DNA of 8,287 bases from Candidatus Pacearchaeota archaeon (GCA_003694055.1 RFLC01000094.1:1-8287), one strand, 5' to 3'; positions 1-6,747 are shown, counted from the first letter of the stretch. The notes: generated by a model not told the origin, from the letters alone. Numbers and translations are program-made.

Positions 1-50
1 ACGAGCAAGAGCAAAAGCGCGCTCAACACAAGACCTGCCTTTTTGTTCAT
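1..50 (-). CDS. N-terminus of a secreted or membrane protein (partial)
   Basis: Only the first 16 codons are visible, because the gene runs off the left edge. They read MNKKAGLVLSALLLLL: a short lysine-bearing n-region followed by an unbroken hydrophobic core, the form of a signal peptide or N-terminal membrane anchor. The ATG (complement of 48-50) is supported by an AT-rich TATA-like box at 71-80 on the same strand, centred 25 bp upstream. That is the spacing seen for the other genes here. The gene is divergent from gap. The mature protein lies outside the window, so its function cannot be stated. The call rests on the leader-like sequence and the well-placed promoter. Confidence 0.6.
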   Translation of the reverse strand, partial: MNKKAGLVLSALLLLL

Positions 51-70
51 CTGAAAAGCTAGCTAGCGTG

Positions 71-80
71 ATTAATAAAG
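71..80 (-). promoter_or_regulatory. TATA-like box of the leftward partial gene
   Basis: On the minus strand this reads CTTTATTAAT. Its centre is about 25 bp upstream of the ATG at 50, which would place transcription start at or next to the start codon. It lies about 40 bp from the oppositely directed gap TATA box, so the two promoters share a compact divergent control region. Confidence 0.5.
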
Positions 81-114
81 ATTGTGAATCTCTCCTCCCA
101 ACTTCCGCGACAAC

Positions 115-123
115 TTTATAAAT
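115..123 (+). promoter_or_regulatory. TATA box of the gap-pgk operon
   Basis: TTTATAAAT is a near-consensus archaeal TATA box. Its centre is 26 bp upstream of the gap ATG at 145, so the predicted transcription start coincides with the start codon and the mRNA is probably leaderless. No Shine-Dalgarno-like sequence is seen between the box and the ATG. Confidence 0.65.
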
Positions 124-144
124 CTCAAATGCGTAAAGTTAAGA

Positions 145-1140
145 ATGAGGATAGCGATAAATGGGTTTGGACGCATTGGAAGAGCAGTTTTCAAGATTGC
201 GCTTGACCAAAACTTGAATGTTGTTGCGATTAACGACGTGCATGGTGTTAAAGATGCTGAGTACTTGCTAAAGTTTGATTCTATCTACGGGCGTTATGAG
301 AGAGAGATTCGAACGCGCGGAAACAATCTTGTTATAGGAAAGCGAGTAGTGAGGGTTTTGTCAGAACGCGACCCGAGCAAGTTGCCGTGGAAATCTCTAG
401 GAGTGGACGTTGTCGTCGAGGCAACTGGCGTGTTCAGGGAGAGAGAGAAGTGCGCGCTCCACCTCAACTCAGGCGCAAAGTATGTTGTGCTCACAGCTCC
501 ATGCAGAAATAAAGCAGACATAACTGTTGTGTTGGGAGTAAACCACAACAAGCTCAAGCCCTCTCACAAAGTGATTTCTGTTGCGAGCTGCACGACAAAC
601 TGCCTTGTGCCAGTTGTGAAAGTTTTGCATGACAAGTTCACCATCAAGCGCGCATTGATGACAACTGTGCATGGCTATACAAACAATCAGGCGTTGCATG
701 ATTCCTCCCACAAAAAACCTCGTCGAGGGAGAGCTGCTGCATTGAACATAGTTCCAACAACTACAGGAGCGGCGCAAAGCGTAATTGAGGTGATGCCAGA
801 CTTGCTAGGAAAGATTACTGGCTTGGCTGTGCGCGTCCCTGTGCCCGTCGGTTCGTTAGTTGACCTCGTCGCTGAGCTAGAGAAAAGCTTCACAATCGAG
901 CAAGTGAACAATGCGTTCAAGAGAGCTTCAAAGACATACCTCAAAGGCGTGCTCGAGTACAGCGAGGACGAGTTGGTGAGCACAGACATTATAGGCAACC
1001 CTCACTCCTCAATCGTCGACGGGCTTAGCACGCAAAAAGAAGGAAACCTCGTCAAAGTTCTTGCTTGGTATGACAACGAGTTTGGCTATTCAAACCGAGT
1101 TGTTGATGTAATAAAAATAATTAAAGGTTGGTTGAAATAG
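145..1140 (+). CDS. gap: Glyceraldehyde-3-phosphate dehydrogenase, class I (bacterial GapA-like)
   Basis: Interconverts glyceraldehyde-3-phosphate and 1,3-bisphosphoglycerate with a nicotinamide cofactor in the cytoplasm. At 331 residues it has the usual class I length. The Rossmann motif INGFGRIGR (residues 5-13) comes first. The catalytic site follows as ASCTTNC with Cys149, with His176 in TTVHGY, then RRGRAAALNIVPTTTGAA (193-210) and WYDNEFGYSN near the C-terminus. Most archaea use an unrelated class II enzyme, so a class I enzyme here is notable and may reflect transfer from bacteria. Asp31 ends the second beta strand as in NAD-binding enzymes. Residues 187-188, however, are Ser-Ser where NAD-specific enzymes have Leu-Pro, and chloroplast/Gap2-type enzymes that accept NADPH have Ser at 188. 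The usual SNASCTTN reads SVASCTTN. The gene is the first of an operon with pgk. Confidence 0.96.
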   Translation: MRIAINGFGRIGRAVFKIALDQNLNVVAINDVHGVKDAEYLLKFDSIYGRYEREIRTRGNNLVIGKRVVRVLSERDPSKLPWKSLGVDVVVEATGVFREREKCALHLNSGAKYVVLTAPCRNKADITVVLGVNHNKLKPSHKVISVASCTTNCLVPVVKVLHDKFTIKRALMTTVHGYTNNQALHDSSHKKPRRGRAAALNIVPTTTGAAQSVIEVMPDLLGKITGLAVRVPVPVGSLVDLVAELEKSFTIEQVNNAFKRASKTYLKGVLEYSEDELVSTDIIGNPHSSIVDGLSTQKEGNLVKVLAWYDNEFGYSNRVVDVIKIIKGWLK

Positions 1141-1142
1141 AG

Positions 1143-2303
1143 ATGCAAAAGTTAAGGCGCGTTTCTGAGTTGAATGTTGCAGGGAAAAGGGTTCTTTTGC
1201 GCGTTGACTTAAATGCAGAAATTTCGCGGCGCAAGGTTCAGGTGAGCGAGAGGTTTAAAGCGCACGCAAAAACAATTGCAATGTTGAAGCGCAAGCGCGC
1301 AAGGATTGTTGTGCTTGCCCACCAGTCCCGCCCAGGAAAGTCAGATTTTACCAACCTAAAGCAACACGCTAAACTGCTGAACAGATTCACTAAAATTGAT
1401 TATGTTCCAGATGTCATTGGCAAGCTAGCTGTTGAAAGAATTCTTTCTTTGAAAGATGGTGAGGCAGTTTTGTTGGAGAACGTGCGTTCGCTCGACGAGG
1501 AATTCAAGCCAAGCACGAAAAACGCTCTCGTAAAAGTTCTTGGAAATTTGTGCGAGTTGTATGTGAACGACGCATTTTCAATACTCCACCGCACGCAAAC
1601 AACTATCATAATTTTTCCTAAAGTTATGCCATCTGCAATCGGACCAACCTTAGAAGCTGAGTTAAGAGCATTGAGCAAGATAAAAAACTCAAGCTCACTC
1701 TACATCCTCGGCGGCGCAAAGCCAGATGATTTGATTCCGATAATTCGCTCTCCAACTGCTAAAGAAGTGCTCGCTGCTGGCTATCTCGGTCAGCTTGCGC
1801 TAATAGCGCGCGGTCACAATCTCGGCGCGCAAAACCTGTTTCTGAAACGCTGGCTAGGTTTGACAAAAAAACTGAAACCTATGTTAGGAAAACTTGTCTT
1901 GCCAGTTGATTATGCAATCAGAGTTAAAGGCAGGAGAGTTGAGATTCCTCTTGAAGACTTCCCTAGCAAGTATGAAATTTTTGACATTGGCACGCACACA
2001 CAGAAAATCTTCGCGGAACGAATCGCACGCTCGCGCAGGGTTTTGATGAAAGGAACTGTTGGTTATTGCGAAGAGAAAGAGTTTTGCAAAGGCACAAAAG
2101 CCCTATTGAGAGCACTCTCAAACTCCAAAGCTTACTCTGTTCTTGGCGGCGGCCACACTCTAACTGCACTGCAAAAGTTGAGAATTCCGAAGTCCAAGTT
2201 TGGTTACGTGAGTCTGTCGGGCGGAGCTCTTATAAAATTTCTAGCAGGAGAGAAACTTCCCGGGCTTGTTGCGCTGGAGAACTCACCGATTAGGCATGCC
2301 TAG
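1143..2303 (+). CDS. pgk: Phosphoglycerate kinase
   Basis: Transfers phosphate between 1,3-bisphosphoglycerate and ADP, the step after Gap. The ATG at 1143 follows the gap stop by 2 nt, suggesting translational coupling. An in-frame TTG at 1128 inside gap would add five residues but is unlikely. The protein has 386 residues, slightly shorter than many archaeal enzymes. Substrate-site motifs are present: RVDLN (20-24), Arg37, HQSRPG (60-65), ENVR (112-115) and the HR of FSILHRTQ (149-150). HQSRPG, VNDAF and GGGHT resemble the archaeal branch. Nucleotide-side features are GGAKPDD (190-196), LPVD (253-256) and GGGHT (335-339). Some normally invariant positions differ: the NGPxGxFE motif reads KGTVGYCE (303-310), and the STGGGA motif reads SLSGGA (357-362). 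It is therefore a divergent but complete enzyme, probably active because the substrate-binding residues are kept. Confidence 0.93.
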   Translation: MQKLRRVSELNVAGKRVLLRVDLNAEISRRKVQVSERFKAHAKTIAMLKRKRARIVVLAHQSRPGKSDFTNLKQHAKLLNRFTKIDYVPDVIGKLAVERILSLKDGEAVLLENVRSLDEEFKPSTKNALVKVLGNLCELYVNDAFSILHRTQTTIIIFPKVMPSAIGPTLEAELRALSKIKNSSSLYILGGAKPDDLIPIIRSPTAKEVLAAGYLGQLALIARGHNLGAQNLFLKRWLGLTKKLKPMLGKLVLPVDYAIRVKGRRVEIPLEDFPSKYEIFDIGTHTQKIFAERIARSRRVLMKGTVGYCEEKEFCKGTKALLRALSNSKAYSVLGGGHTLTALQKLRIPKSKFGYVSLSGGALIKFLAGEKLPGLVALENSPIRHA

Positions 2304-2354
2304 TTGCTCGCGGTGAAACTAAACATCGCTTGATGATAACTCTACTTAACAAAC

Positions 2355-2373
2355 TTTAGAAGCTCGGCCAAGT
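2355..2373 (+). repeat. Short intergenic repeat, copy A
   Basis: TTTAGAAGCTCGGCCAAGT matches 6261-6278 except for one extra base. Looser similarity continues for about 40 bp, sharing CGCTC, CTTTAG and GATGAA in the same order. It lies 51 bp past the pgk stop, on the same strand and in the same position relative to the upstream gene as copy B after mgtE. The TTTAGAA at its start could also pair with TTCTAAA at 2425-2431. The role is unknown. Confidence 0.45.
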
Positions 2374-2447
2374 GCGTCGCTCGAGAAGTGTCTTTAGCTT
2401 GGTGATGAATTTCTATTGCTGAGATTCTAAAGCTCAAGAAATCAAAA

Positions 2448-2458
2448 CAAATAAAAAA
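2448..2458 (+). promoter_or_regulatory. Probable TATA-like box of topA
   Basis: The run CAAATAAAAAA is centred about 25 bp upstream of the topA ATG at 2479. It is A-rich rather than a clean TATA, so the call rests mainly on position, which matches the stronger boxes elsewhere in the window. Confidence 0.4.
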
Positions 2459-2478
2459 CTCGTTGTAGAGTAAGTTGC

Positions 2479-4707
2479 ATGGCAGTTCAGGAATTTGTGC
2501 CAATTCACGACGCAAAGTTAGTTGTTGAAAAACCTGTCAAGCCAAAACCTAGCGTCGAGGAGCTGACAAAAGTTGAGAAGCCTGGCAAACCTGTCCCAGC
2601 GACTTCGCTCGACGAGAAAGAGGAAAAGAAGCGGAAGAAGAAAAGGGACAAGGCAGAACCTAGCAAGATAGAGAAGTTAGAAGGTTACATTTTGATAATA
2701 ACAGAAAAGCCGCAAGCAGCTCAAAAGATTGCAAGCGCTCTCGGCAAACCGACGCGCAAGTTGGCAGACGGAGTTTCGTTTTACGAGGTTGAGAGGGATG
2801 GTGAGAAAATAGTCGTGTGTTCAGCTGTCGGGCATCTTTTCAACATAACTTACAAAGCAGGAGAACGCGGCTGGCCAATTTACGAGGTGCACTGGACCCC
2901 TGCCTATACAAAATCCAGTTCAAAGTTCACGAAAAAATATTACAACACGATAAAACGATTGTCGCAGCACGCAAAGGACATAATTATCGCAACAGACTAC
3001 GATATCGAGGGAGAGGTGATTGGATGGAACATCCTCCGGCTTTTGTGCAAGCGCGACAACGCAAAGAGAATGAAGTACTCAACGCTGACAAAAAAAGAGT
3101 TGGAAGAGGCTTACAAAAATCCAATGGAACACTTGGATTGGGGGCAAGCATACGCAGGCGAGACTCGGCACATTTTAGACTGGCTTTACGGCGTCAATTT
3201 GTCGCGCGCTCTCATGGATGCACTGAAAAAAATAGGCACTTTCAAAATTTTATCTATCGGCAGAGTTCAGGGACCGGCACTTAAAATTATAGTCGATAGA
3301 GAAAGGGAAATAGAAGCGTTCAAGCCAGAGCCATACTGGCAGGTCTTCGCAGTTGTGAAAGGGCACGAGTTCAAGCATCCGGAGAACATTTTTGACAAGA
3401 ATGAACTTGCAAAGTTTGAAGGCATAAAAAAAGCGCTTGCCGAAACAAGAGAATCGCTAGAGAACGTCCCGCCGCCACATCCTTTTGACCTAACCACTTT
3501 GCAGCGCGAGGCTTACCGCGTCCATAAAATTTCTCCCTCGCAAACGCTCGCAATAGCTCAACGCCTTTACCTCGCTGGTTTGATTTCATACCCTCGCACA
3601 TCTTCTCAAAAGCTGCCTCCAAGTATTGAAGTAAGGAAGATTCTCGCAGCACTTGCTAAACATTATCCCGAGGCAAAGATTGCAACTCGCCAAAAACCTG
3701 TGGAAGGGAAAAAGAGCGACCCAGCGCACCCAGCAATTTACCCAACAGGAGAGTATGCCGAGTTATCGGGGAATGATAAGAAGATTTATGAGCTGATTGT
3801 TAAGAGATTCATCGCAACTCTCTCTCCAGATGCGAAGCTAGCAACGCGCAGAGTCAAGCTAGTCGCTGTTGACAAACCAGAAATAGTCTTCAAGGATACT
3901 GGAAACAAAGTTATTGAGAAAGCTTGGCTGAGCGTTTACCCGACGACAATCGAGGAAAAAGAAGTGCCAAAGCTGGACGGCGAGGTGGATGTTGAGGAGA
4001 TTAAGTTTGTGGAGAAAGAAACCCAGCCGCCAAAGAGATACACTCCTGCTTCGTTAGTTTCAACGCTGGAGAAGAAAAACCTAGGAACAAAGGCAACTCG
4101 CTCAATGATTGTTGACACACTTTTCGACCGCGGCTATCTTGAGGGCAAGAGCATTAAAGCAACCAAACTTGGCAAGCGCTTGATAGAGACGCTTGAGAAT
4201 TACTCACCAATAATTATCGACGAGAACCTAACTCGGCAACTAGAGGAGCAAATGGAGAAACTGCAGGAGCTTTACAGGAAAAACTCTCTAGACCCTAGGG
4301 CGTTGGAAAAGGAAGAGCAAAAGATAATTGAGCGAGCAAAGCAAATTATTTCAGATATAGCAAAAGAGTTTAAGTCAAAGGAGATTGATATTGGAAAGGA
4401 GTTGTTGAAAGGGATTGAAGAGATGCGCAACGAAGAACGCGAGAATAACACTCTGATGGAATGCCCGACTTGCAAGAAAGGCATGCTGCGCATTACTTAC
4501 TCTCCAAAAAACAAGAGGTATTTTGTCGCTTGCTCCAACTATCCAGACTGCACGCAAACCTACTCTCTCCCGCCAAACCGGTTGATTAAAAAAGCCCAGA
4601 CAGAGTGCGAGTTTTGCAAGTTTTCGAAGCTTCTCGCAATAACAAAGGGAAAACGTCCTTGGGAGTTTTGTTTCAACCCAGAGTGTCCGTCGAGAAAGCG
4701 CTCGTGA
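2479..4707 (+). CDS. topA: DNA topoisomerase I (archaeal type IA)
   Basis: Relaxes negative supercoils by cutting and resealing one DNA strand through a 5'-phosphotyrosine. The 742 residues show the family order. The Toprim domain has TEKP with Glu76 and the metal-binding DYDIEGE (173-179). GRVQGPALKIIVDRE (261-275) follows, then the active-site segment SYPRTSS with Tyr371. At the C-terminus are two four-cysteine zinc ribbons (Cys662/665/685/691 and Cys710/713/731/736). Most archaeal homologues begin close to the Toprim strand. Here about 67 residues precede it, rich in Lys, Glu and Pro with a basic KKRKKKR stretch (50-56), probably disordered and possibly DNA-binding. The ATG at 2479 is favoured because an A/T-rich box lies about 25 bp upstream and no alternative ATG gives a better start. 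It is a single-gene unit whose stop is only 2 bp from the convergent tRNA-Pro. Confidence 0.95.
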   Translation: MAVQEFVPIHDAKLVVEKPVKPKPSVEELTKVEKPGKPVPATSLDEKEEKKRKKKRDKAEPSKIEKLEGYILIITEKPQAAQKIASALGKPTRKLADGVSFYEVERDGEKIVVCSAVGHLFNITYKAGERGWPIYEVHWTPAYTKSSSKFTKKYYNTIKRLSQHAKDIIIATDYDIEGEVIGWNILRLLCKRDNAKRMKYSTLTKKELEEAYKNPMEHLDWGQAYAGETRHILDWLYGVNLSRALMDALKKIGTFKILSIGRVQGPALKIIVDREREIEAFKPEPYWQVFAVVKGHEFKHPENIFDKNELAKFEGIKKALAETRESLENVPPPHPFDLTTLQREAYRVHKISPSQTLAIAQRLYLAGLISYPRTSSQKLPPSIEVRKILAALAKHYPEAKIATRQKPVEGKKSDPAHPAIYPTGEYAELSGNDKKIYELIVKRFIATLSPDAKLATRRVKLVAVDKPEIVFKDTGNKVIEKAWLSVYPTTIEEKEVPKLDGEVDVEEIKFVEKETQPPKRYTPASLVSTLEKKNLGTKATRSMIVDTLFDRGYLEGKSIKATKLGKRLIETLENYSPIIIDENLTRQLEEQMEKLQELYRKNSLDPRALEKEEQKIIERAKQIISDIAKEFKSKEIDIGKELLKGIEEMRNEERENNTLMECPTCKKGMLRITYSPKNKRYFVACSNYPDCTQTYSLPPNRLIKKAQTECEFCKFSKLLAITKGKRPWEFCFNPECPSRKRS

Positions 4708-4709
4708 GA

Positions 4710-4783
4710 TGGGGCTGCCCGGATTCGAACCGGGGTCGTCGGCTCCCAAAGCCGAAAGGCTAACCAGGCTACCCCACAGCCCC
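4710..4783 (-). tRNA. tRNA-Pro (anticodon UGG)
   Basis: Read on the minus strand, the 74 nt fold into a complete cloverleaf. The acceptor stem GGGGCTG pairs with CAGCCCC. The D arm GGGT/GCCT has the GG pair in its loop. The anticodon stem TCGGC/GCCGA encloses the loop TTTGGGA, giving anticodon TGG. The variable loop is 5 nt, and the T stem CCCGG/CCGGG encloses TTCGAAT. The discriminator base is A, and no CCA follows in the DNA, so CCA must be added after transcription. No intron is present. UGG can read all CCN proline codons by wobble. The gene lies tail-to-tail with topA, with 2 bp between. Confidence 0.97.
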
Positions 4784-4804
4784 GAAAATTATAGCTAGAG
4801 AGCA

Positions 4805-4812
4805 TTTTAAAA
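4805..4812 (-). promoter_or_regulatory. TATA-like box of tRNA-Pro
   Basis: TTTTAAAA is centred 25-26 bp upstream of the tRNA 5' end on the minus strand, the usual archaeal spacing to the transcription start. It is a useful internal standard, because a tRNA's transcription start must lie at or slightly before its 5' end. Confidence 0.55.
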
Positions 4813-4957
4813 GTTTCTAGTTCCAAAATCTGTTAATGCCTGAGCGCTTGTTGGGTTTAGATAATTTCATCAGCGCAATTCAACTGGCGCGCTTCTCAAG
4901 CGGAACTGCACTCAACACGAATTCTCGCGAAACATCAGAAGTTTGTTTTAGGTAAAA

Positions 4958-4966
4958 TTAATAAAA
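4958..4966 (+). promoter_or_regulatory. TATA-like box of mgtE
   Basis: TTAATAAAA is centred about 24 bp upstream of the mgtE ATG at 4986. This again implies a leaderless or nearly leaderless transcript. The rest of the spacer between the tRNA gene and mgtE shows nothing else I can support. Confidence 0.5.
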
Positions 4967-4985
4967 GCTGACGCGTTGTTTTGTC

Positions 4986-6242
4986 ATGCCAAAGTCAAAT
5001 TTGCGCGAGGCGAGTGCGTATGAAATTTTGTCAACTCCGAAAGAAAGACGGCTAGAGGTGTTTCGCAATTTGGATGTGAACAAACAAGGGTTTACACTCC
5101 TAGCGATGCCGAGGAGAATTCAAAAGGAGATACTCCAGCAGCTGAGGAACGAGGAGATAGTTAGGATTGTTGACTATCTTGACCCTGATGAAGCAACTGA
5201 CTTGCTGCAAGTACTCCCTGCTTCTAAGAGAAACGCTGTGCTGAAAGATTTGGCAAAAGAAATCCGCGCAAAAATAGAATTCTTGCTAAAGTTTGATCCT
5301 CGCACTGCGGCAGGCTTGATGAGTTTGGACTACATCGAGGTTGAGCAGGACGCGCGCTTCGAGGAGCTTGCCAAGACAATCAAAAAGCATGAGAAGCGCA
5401 CAGGCAAGTTTCCGACGATACTCATTGTTAAAGACGGGTTTCTTGTTGGAGAGCTTCCCGCGCACGTTCTTGCGATTGCAAAGAAAAATGAGAAAATAGG
5501 TAAGTACGCGAGAAAAGTGCCTGCGATTGAGTATGACAAAGATGAGAAGGAAGTGATTGCAACTTTCAGAAAGCACGCTCACGACAAAATTGTTGTGTTG
5601 GACAAGGACAAAAGCATTTTGGGGTTGATTTATTCCGACGATATTTTGAGGTTGATTGAACGGCGCTCAGCAAACACTTTGCGAGAGTTTGCAGGAGTGA
5701 GCGAGGAAGAGGATGTATTTGACCCGCCGATTGTTAAAGTAAAGCACCGCTACAAATGGCTTATCATTAACCTTGCAACTGCTTTCCTTGCCGCATCTGT
5801 CGTTGCGCTCTTCCAAAAAACAATTTCTGCTTTCGTATTGCTGGCAGTTTACATGCCAATAGTTGCGGGAATGGGTGGGAACGCAGGAACGCAAACACTT
5901 GCTGTTGTAGTTCGCGCGCTTGCATTAAGGGAGATTGAATTAAAAACTGCAAGGAAAGTAATCTTCAACGAAATGCTCGCCGGCGCGATTAACGGAATTA
6001 TCATCGGAACTTTAGTTGCACTGGTAGCTGCCTTTTGGAACTCAAATCCTCTGCTTGGCTTGGTTGTCGGGATTGCGATGATTATCAACCTTGTAATTGC
6101 CGGCCTATTCGGAGCTATCGTGCCTTTGGTAATGAAAAAACTAGGAAAAGACCCTGCTTCGTCTGCAACAGTTTTTATCACCACAGCAACAGACGTGTGC
6201 GGCTTCTTCTCTTTCCTCGGGCTTGCAAGTTTGTTCCTCTGA
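4986..6242 (+). CDS. mgtE: MgtE-family magnesium transporter
   Basis: A Mg2+ channel/transporter of the cytoplasmic membrane. The 418 residues are slightly shorter than the usual 450 or so but show the full layout. The N-terminal superhelical MgtE_N domain (about 20-110) contains repeats such as LDPDEATDLLQVLP. The CBS-domain pair (about 112-235) ends in VVLDKDKSILGLIYSDDIL. A linker follows, then a membrane domain from about 257 with about five hydrophobic segments. Within the membrane part are MPIVAGMGGNAGTQTLAVVVR (290-310, the conserved glycine/asparagine motif) and TATDVCGFF with Asp403, which matches the pore Asp that binds Mg2+ in the Thermus protein. In the family, the N and CBS domains sense cytosolic Mg2+ and gate the pore. 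The gene stands alone between tRNA-Pro and a long non-coding stretch. The start is supported by the TATA-like box 24 bp upstream. Confidence 0.94.
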   Translation: MPKSNLREASAYEILSTPKERRLEVFRNLDVNKQGFTLLAMPRRIQKEILQQLRNEEIVRIVDYLDPDEATDLLQVLPASKRNAVLKDLAKEIRAKIEFLLKFDPRTAAGLMSLDYIEVEQDARFEELAKTIKKHEKRTGKFPTILIVKDGFLVGELPAHVLAIAKKNEKIGKYARKVPAIEYDKDEKEVIATFRKHAHDKIVVLDKDKSILGLIYSDDILRLIERRSANTLREFAGVSEEEDVFDPPIVKVKHRYKWLIINLATAFLAASVVALFQKTISAFVLLAVYMPIVAGMGGNAGTQTLAVVVRALALREIELKTARKVIFNEMLAGAINGIIIGTLVALVAAFWNSNPLLGLVVGIAMIINLVIAGLFGAIVPLVMKKLGKDPASSATVFITTATDVCGFFSFLGLASLFL

Positions 6243-6260
6243 AATAAATTAGGCAAGGGT

Positions 6261-6278
6261 TTTAGAAGCCGGCCAAGT
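6261..6278 (+). repeat. Short intergenic repeat, copy B
   Basis: TTTAGAAGCCGGCCAAGT matches 2355-2373 over its whole length apart from a single missing base. It begins 18 bp after the mgtE stop. Downstream, CGCTC, CTTTAG and GATGAA recur in the same order as in copy A, but with different spacing. Confidence 0.45.
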
Positions 6279-6320
6279 TGCTATACGCTCACTGCACTTT
6301 TCCTTTAGGATGAAATTCCG

Positions 6321-6600
6321 AGTGCGCGCCCATGGCGTTGCTGCCGGAAAGTTCAACTACCAAATCATACTCACGCCAGCTTATCGACGAAAAGTTACGC
6401 AGCGCGGACGTGTTGGTGAGCTTGCGCTGCGTGCATAAGTGCAAAGCTCGGCGCTATGCGCAGTGCAGTCAAGGTTGTGGCAGCGCGCGCCGCCGAACGT
6501 GCGCGCCGGTTACACGGAGCGAAGATTACTTTTGCAGGAACACTAGCGCGCGCTGTTATCGGAGTTGTGGAGCGCCGGGCTTGAGCGCTGCACACCCAAG
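6321..6600. other. GC-rich non-coding island, possible structured RNA or gene remnant
   Basis: Counting bases, 6391-6600 is 129/210 G+C (61%), well above the AT-rich flanking DNA. It contains many GCGC runs and several inverted repeats, the best being the hairpin at 6396-6433. All three forward frames are broken by stops except a low-quality one. A short frame at 6456-6584 encodes a helix-like segment described under findings. No tRNA, rRNA, SRP RNA or RNase P RNA signature was recognised. A structured RNA, a decayed small gene or imported DNA are all possible. Confidence 0.4.
6396..6433. repeat. Strong hairpin inside the GC-rich island
   Basis: ACGCAGCGC (6397-6405) and GCGCTGCGT (6424-6432) are perfect 9-bp complements. 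Flanking G-T pairs extend the stem to 12 bp when read as RNA, around a 14-nt loop. No T-tract follows, so it does not look like an ordinary terminator. Confidence 0.55.
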
Positions 6601-6719
6601 ACAAGCATTGCTGCGCGTGGAAAAGCGAACAACAATTAACTTTGCTTTCGTGACGCCACTCCTTAGAGCACAAAATCATCCTAACCCTCTAACTTGAGCG
6701 CGCAATTTACGTCTTGACA

Positions 6720-6747
6720 GATAACAAAGTTATCCATTTTGCGCAAA
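6720..6747. promoter_or_regulatory. Paired palindromes upstream of the disA promoter (candidate operator)
   Basis: GATAAC-AAA-GTTATC (6720-6734) is a perfect 6-bp inverted repeat with a 3-bp spacer. Four bases later comes TTTGCGCAAA (6738-6747), a perfect 10-bp palindrome. They end about 30 bp before the disA TATA box, a position suited to a transcription regulator. The sites are short, so chance occurrence cannot be excluded. Confidence 0.35.

Noticed and set aside
1128..1142. TTG start for pgk inside the end of gap
   Set aside because: It adds five residues not typical of the family N-terminus. An ATG 2 nt after the gap stop gives the expected start of the kinase.
2402..2422. C/D-box sRNA (GTGATGA then CTGA)
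   Set aside because: One box C and one box D with 10 nt between are present, but no second C'/D' pair at the right distance and no terminal stem next to the boxes.
4375..4749. Minus-strand open frame across the topA end and tRNA-Pro
   Set aside because: It is antisense to conserved zinc-ribbon codons and runs into the tRNA gene, so it is a coincidental open frame.
6395..6679. Possible 94-residue minus-strand gene in the same gap
   Set aside because: It overlaps the GC-rich island, has no recognisable motif, and no T-tract or TATA box at suitable places.
6332..6697. Possible 121-residue plus-strand gene in the mgtE-disA gap
   Set aside because: The composition is Cys/Arg/Ser-rich without domains, there is no TATA box about 25 bp upstream, and the frame is probably open because of high GC content.
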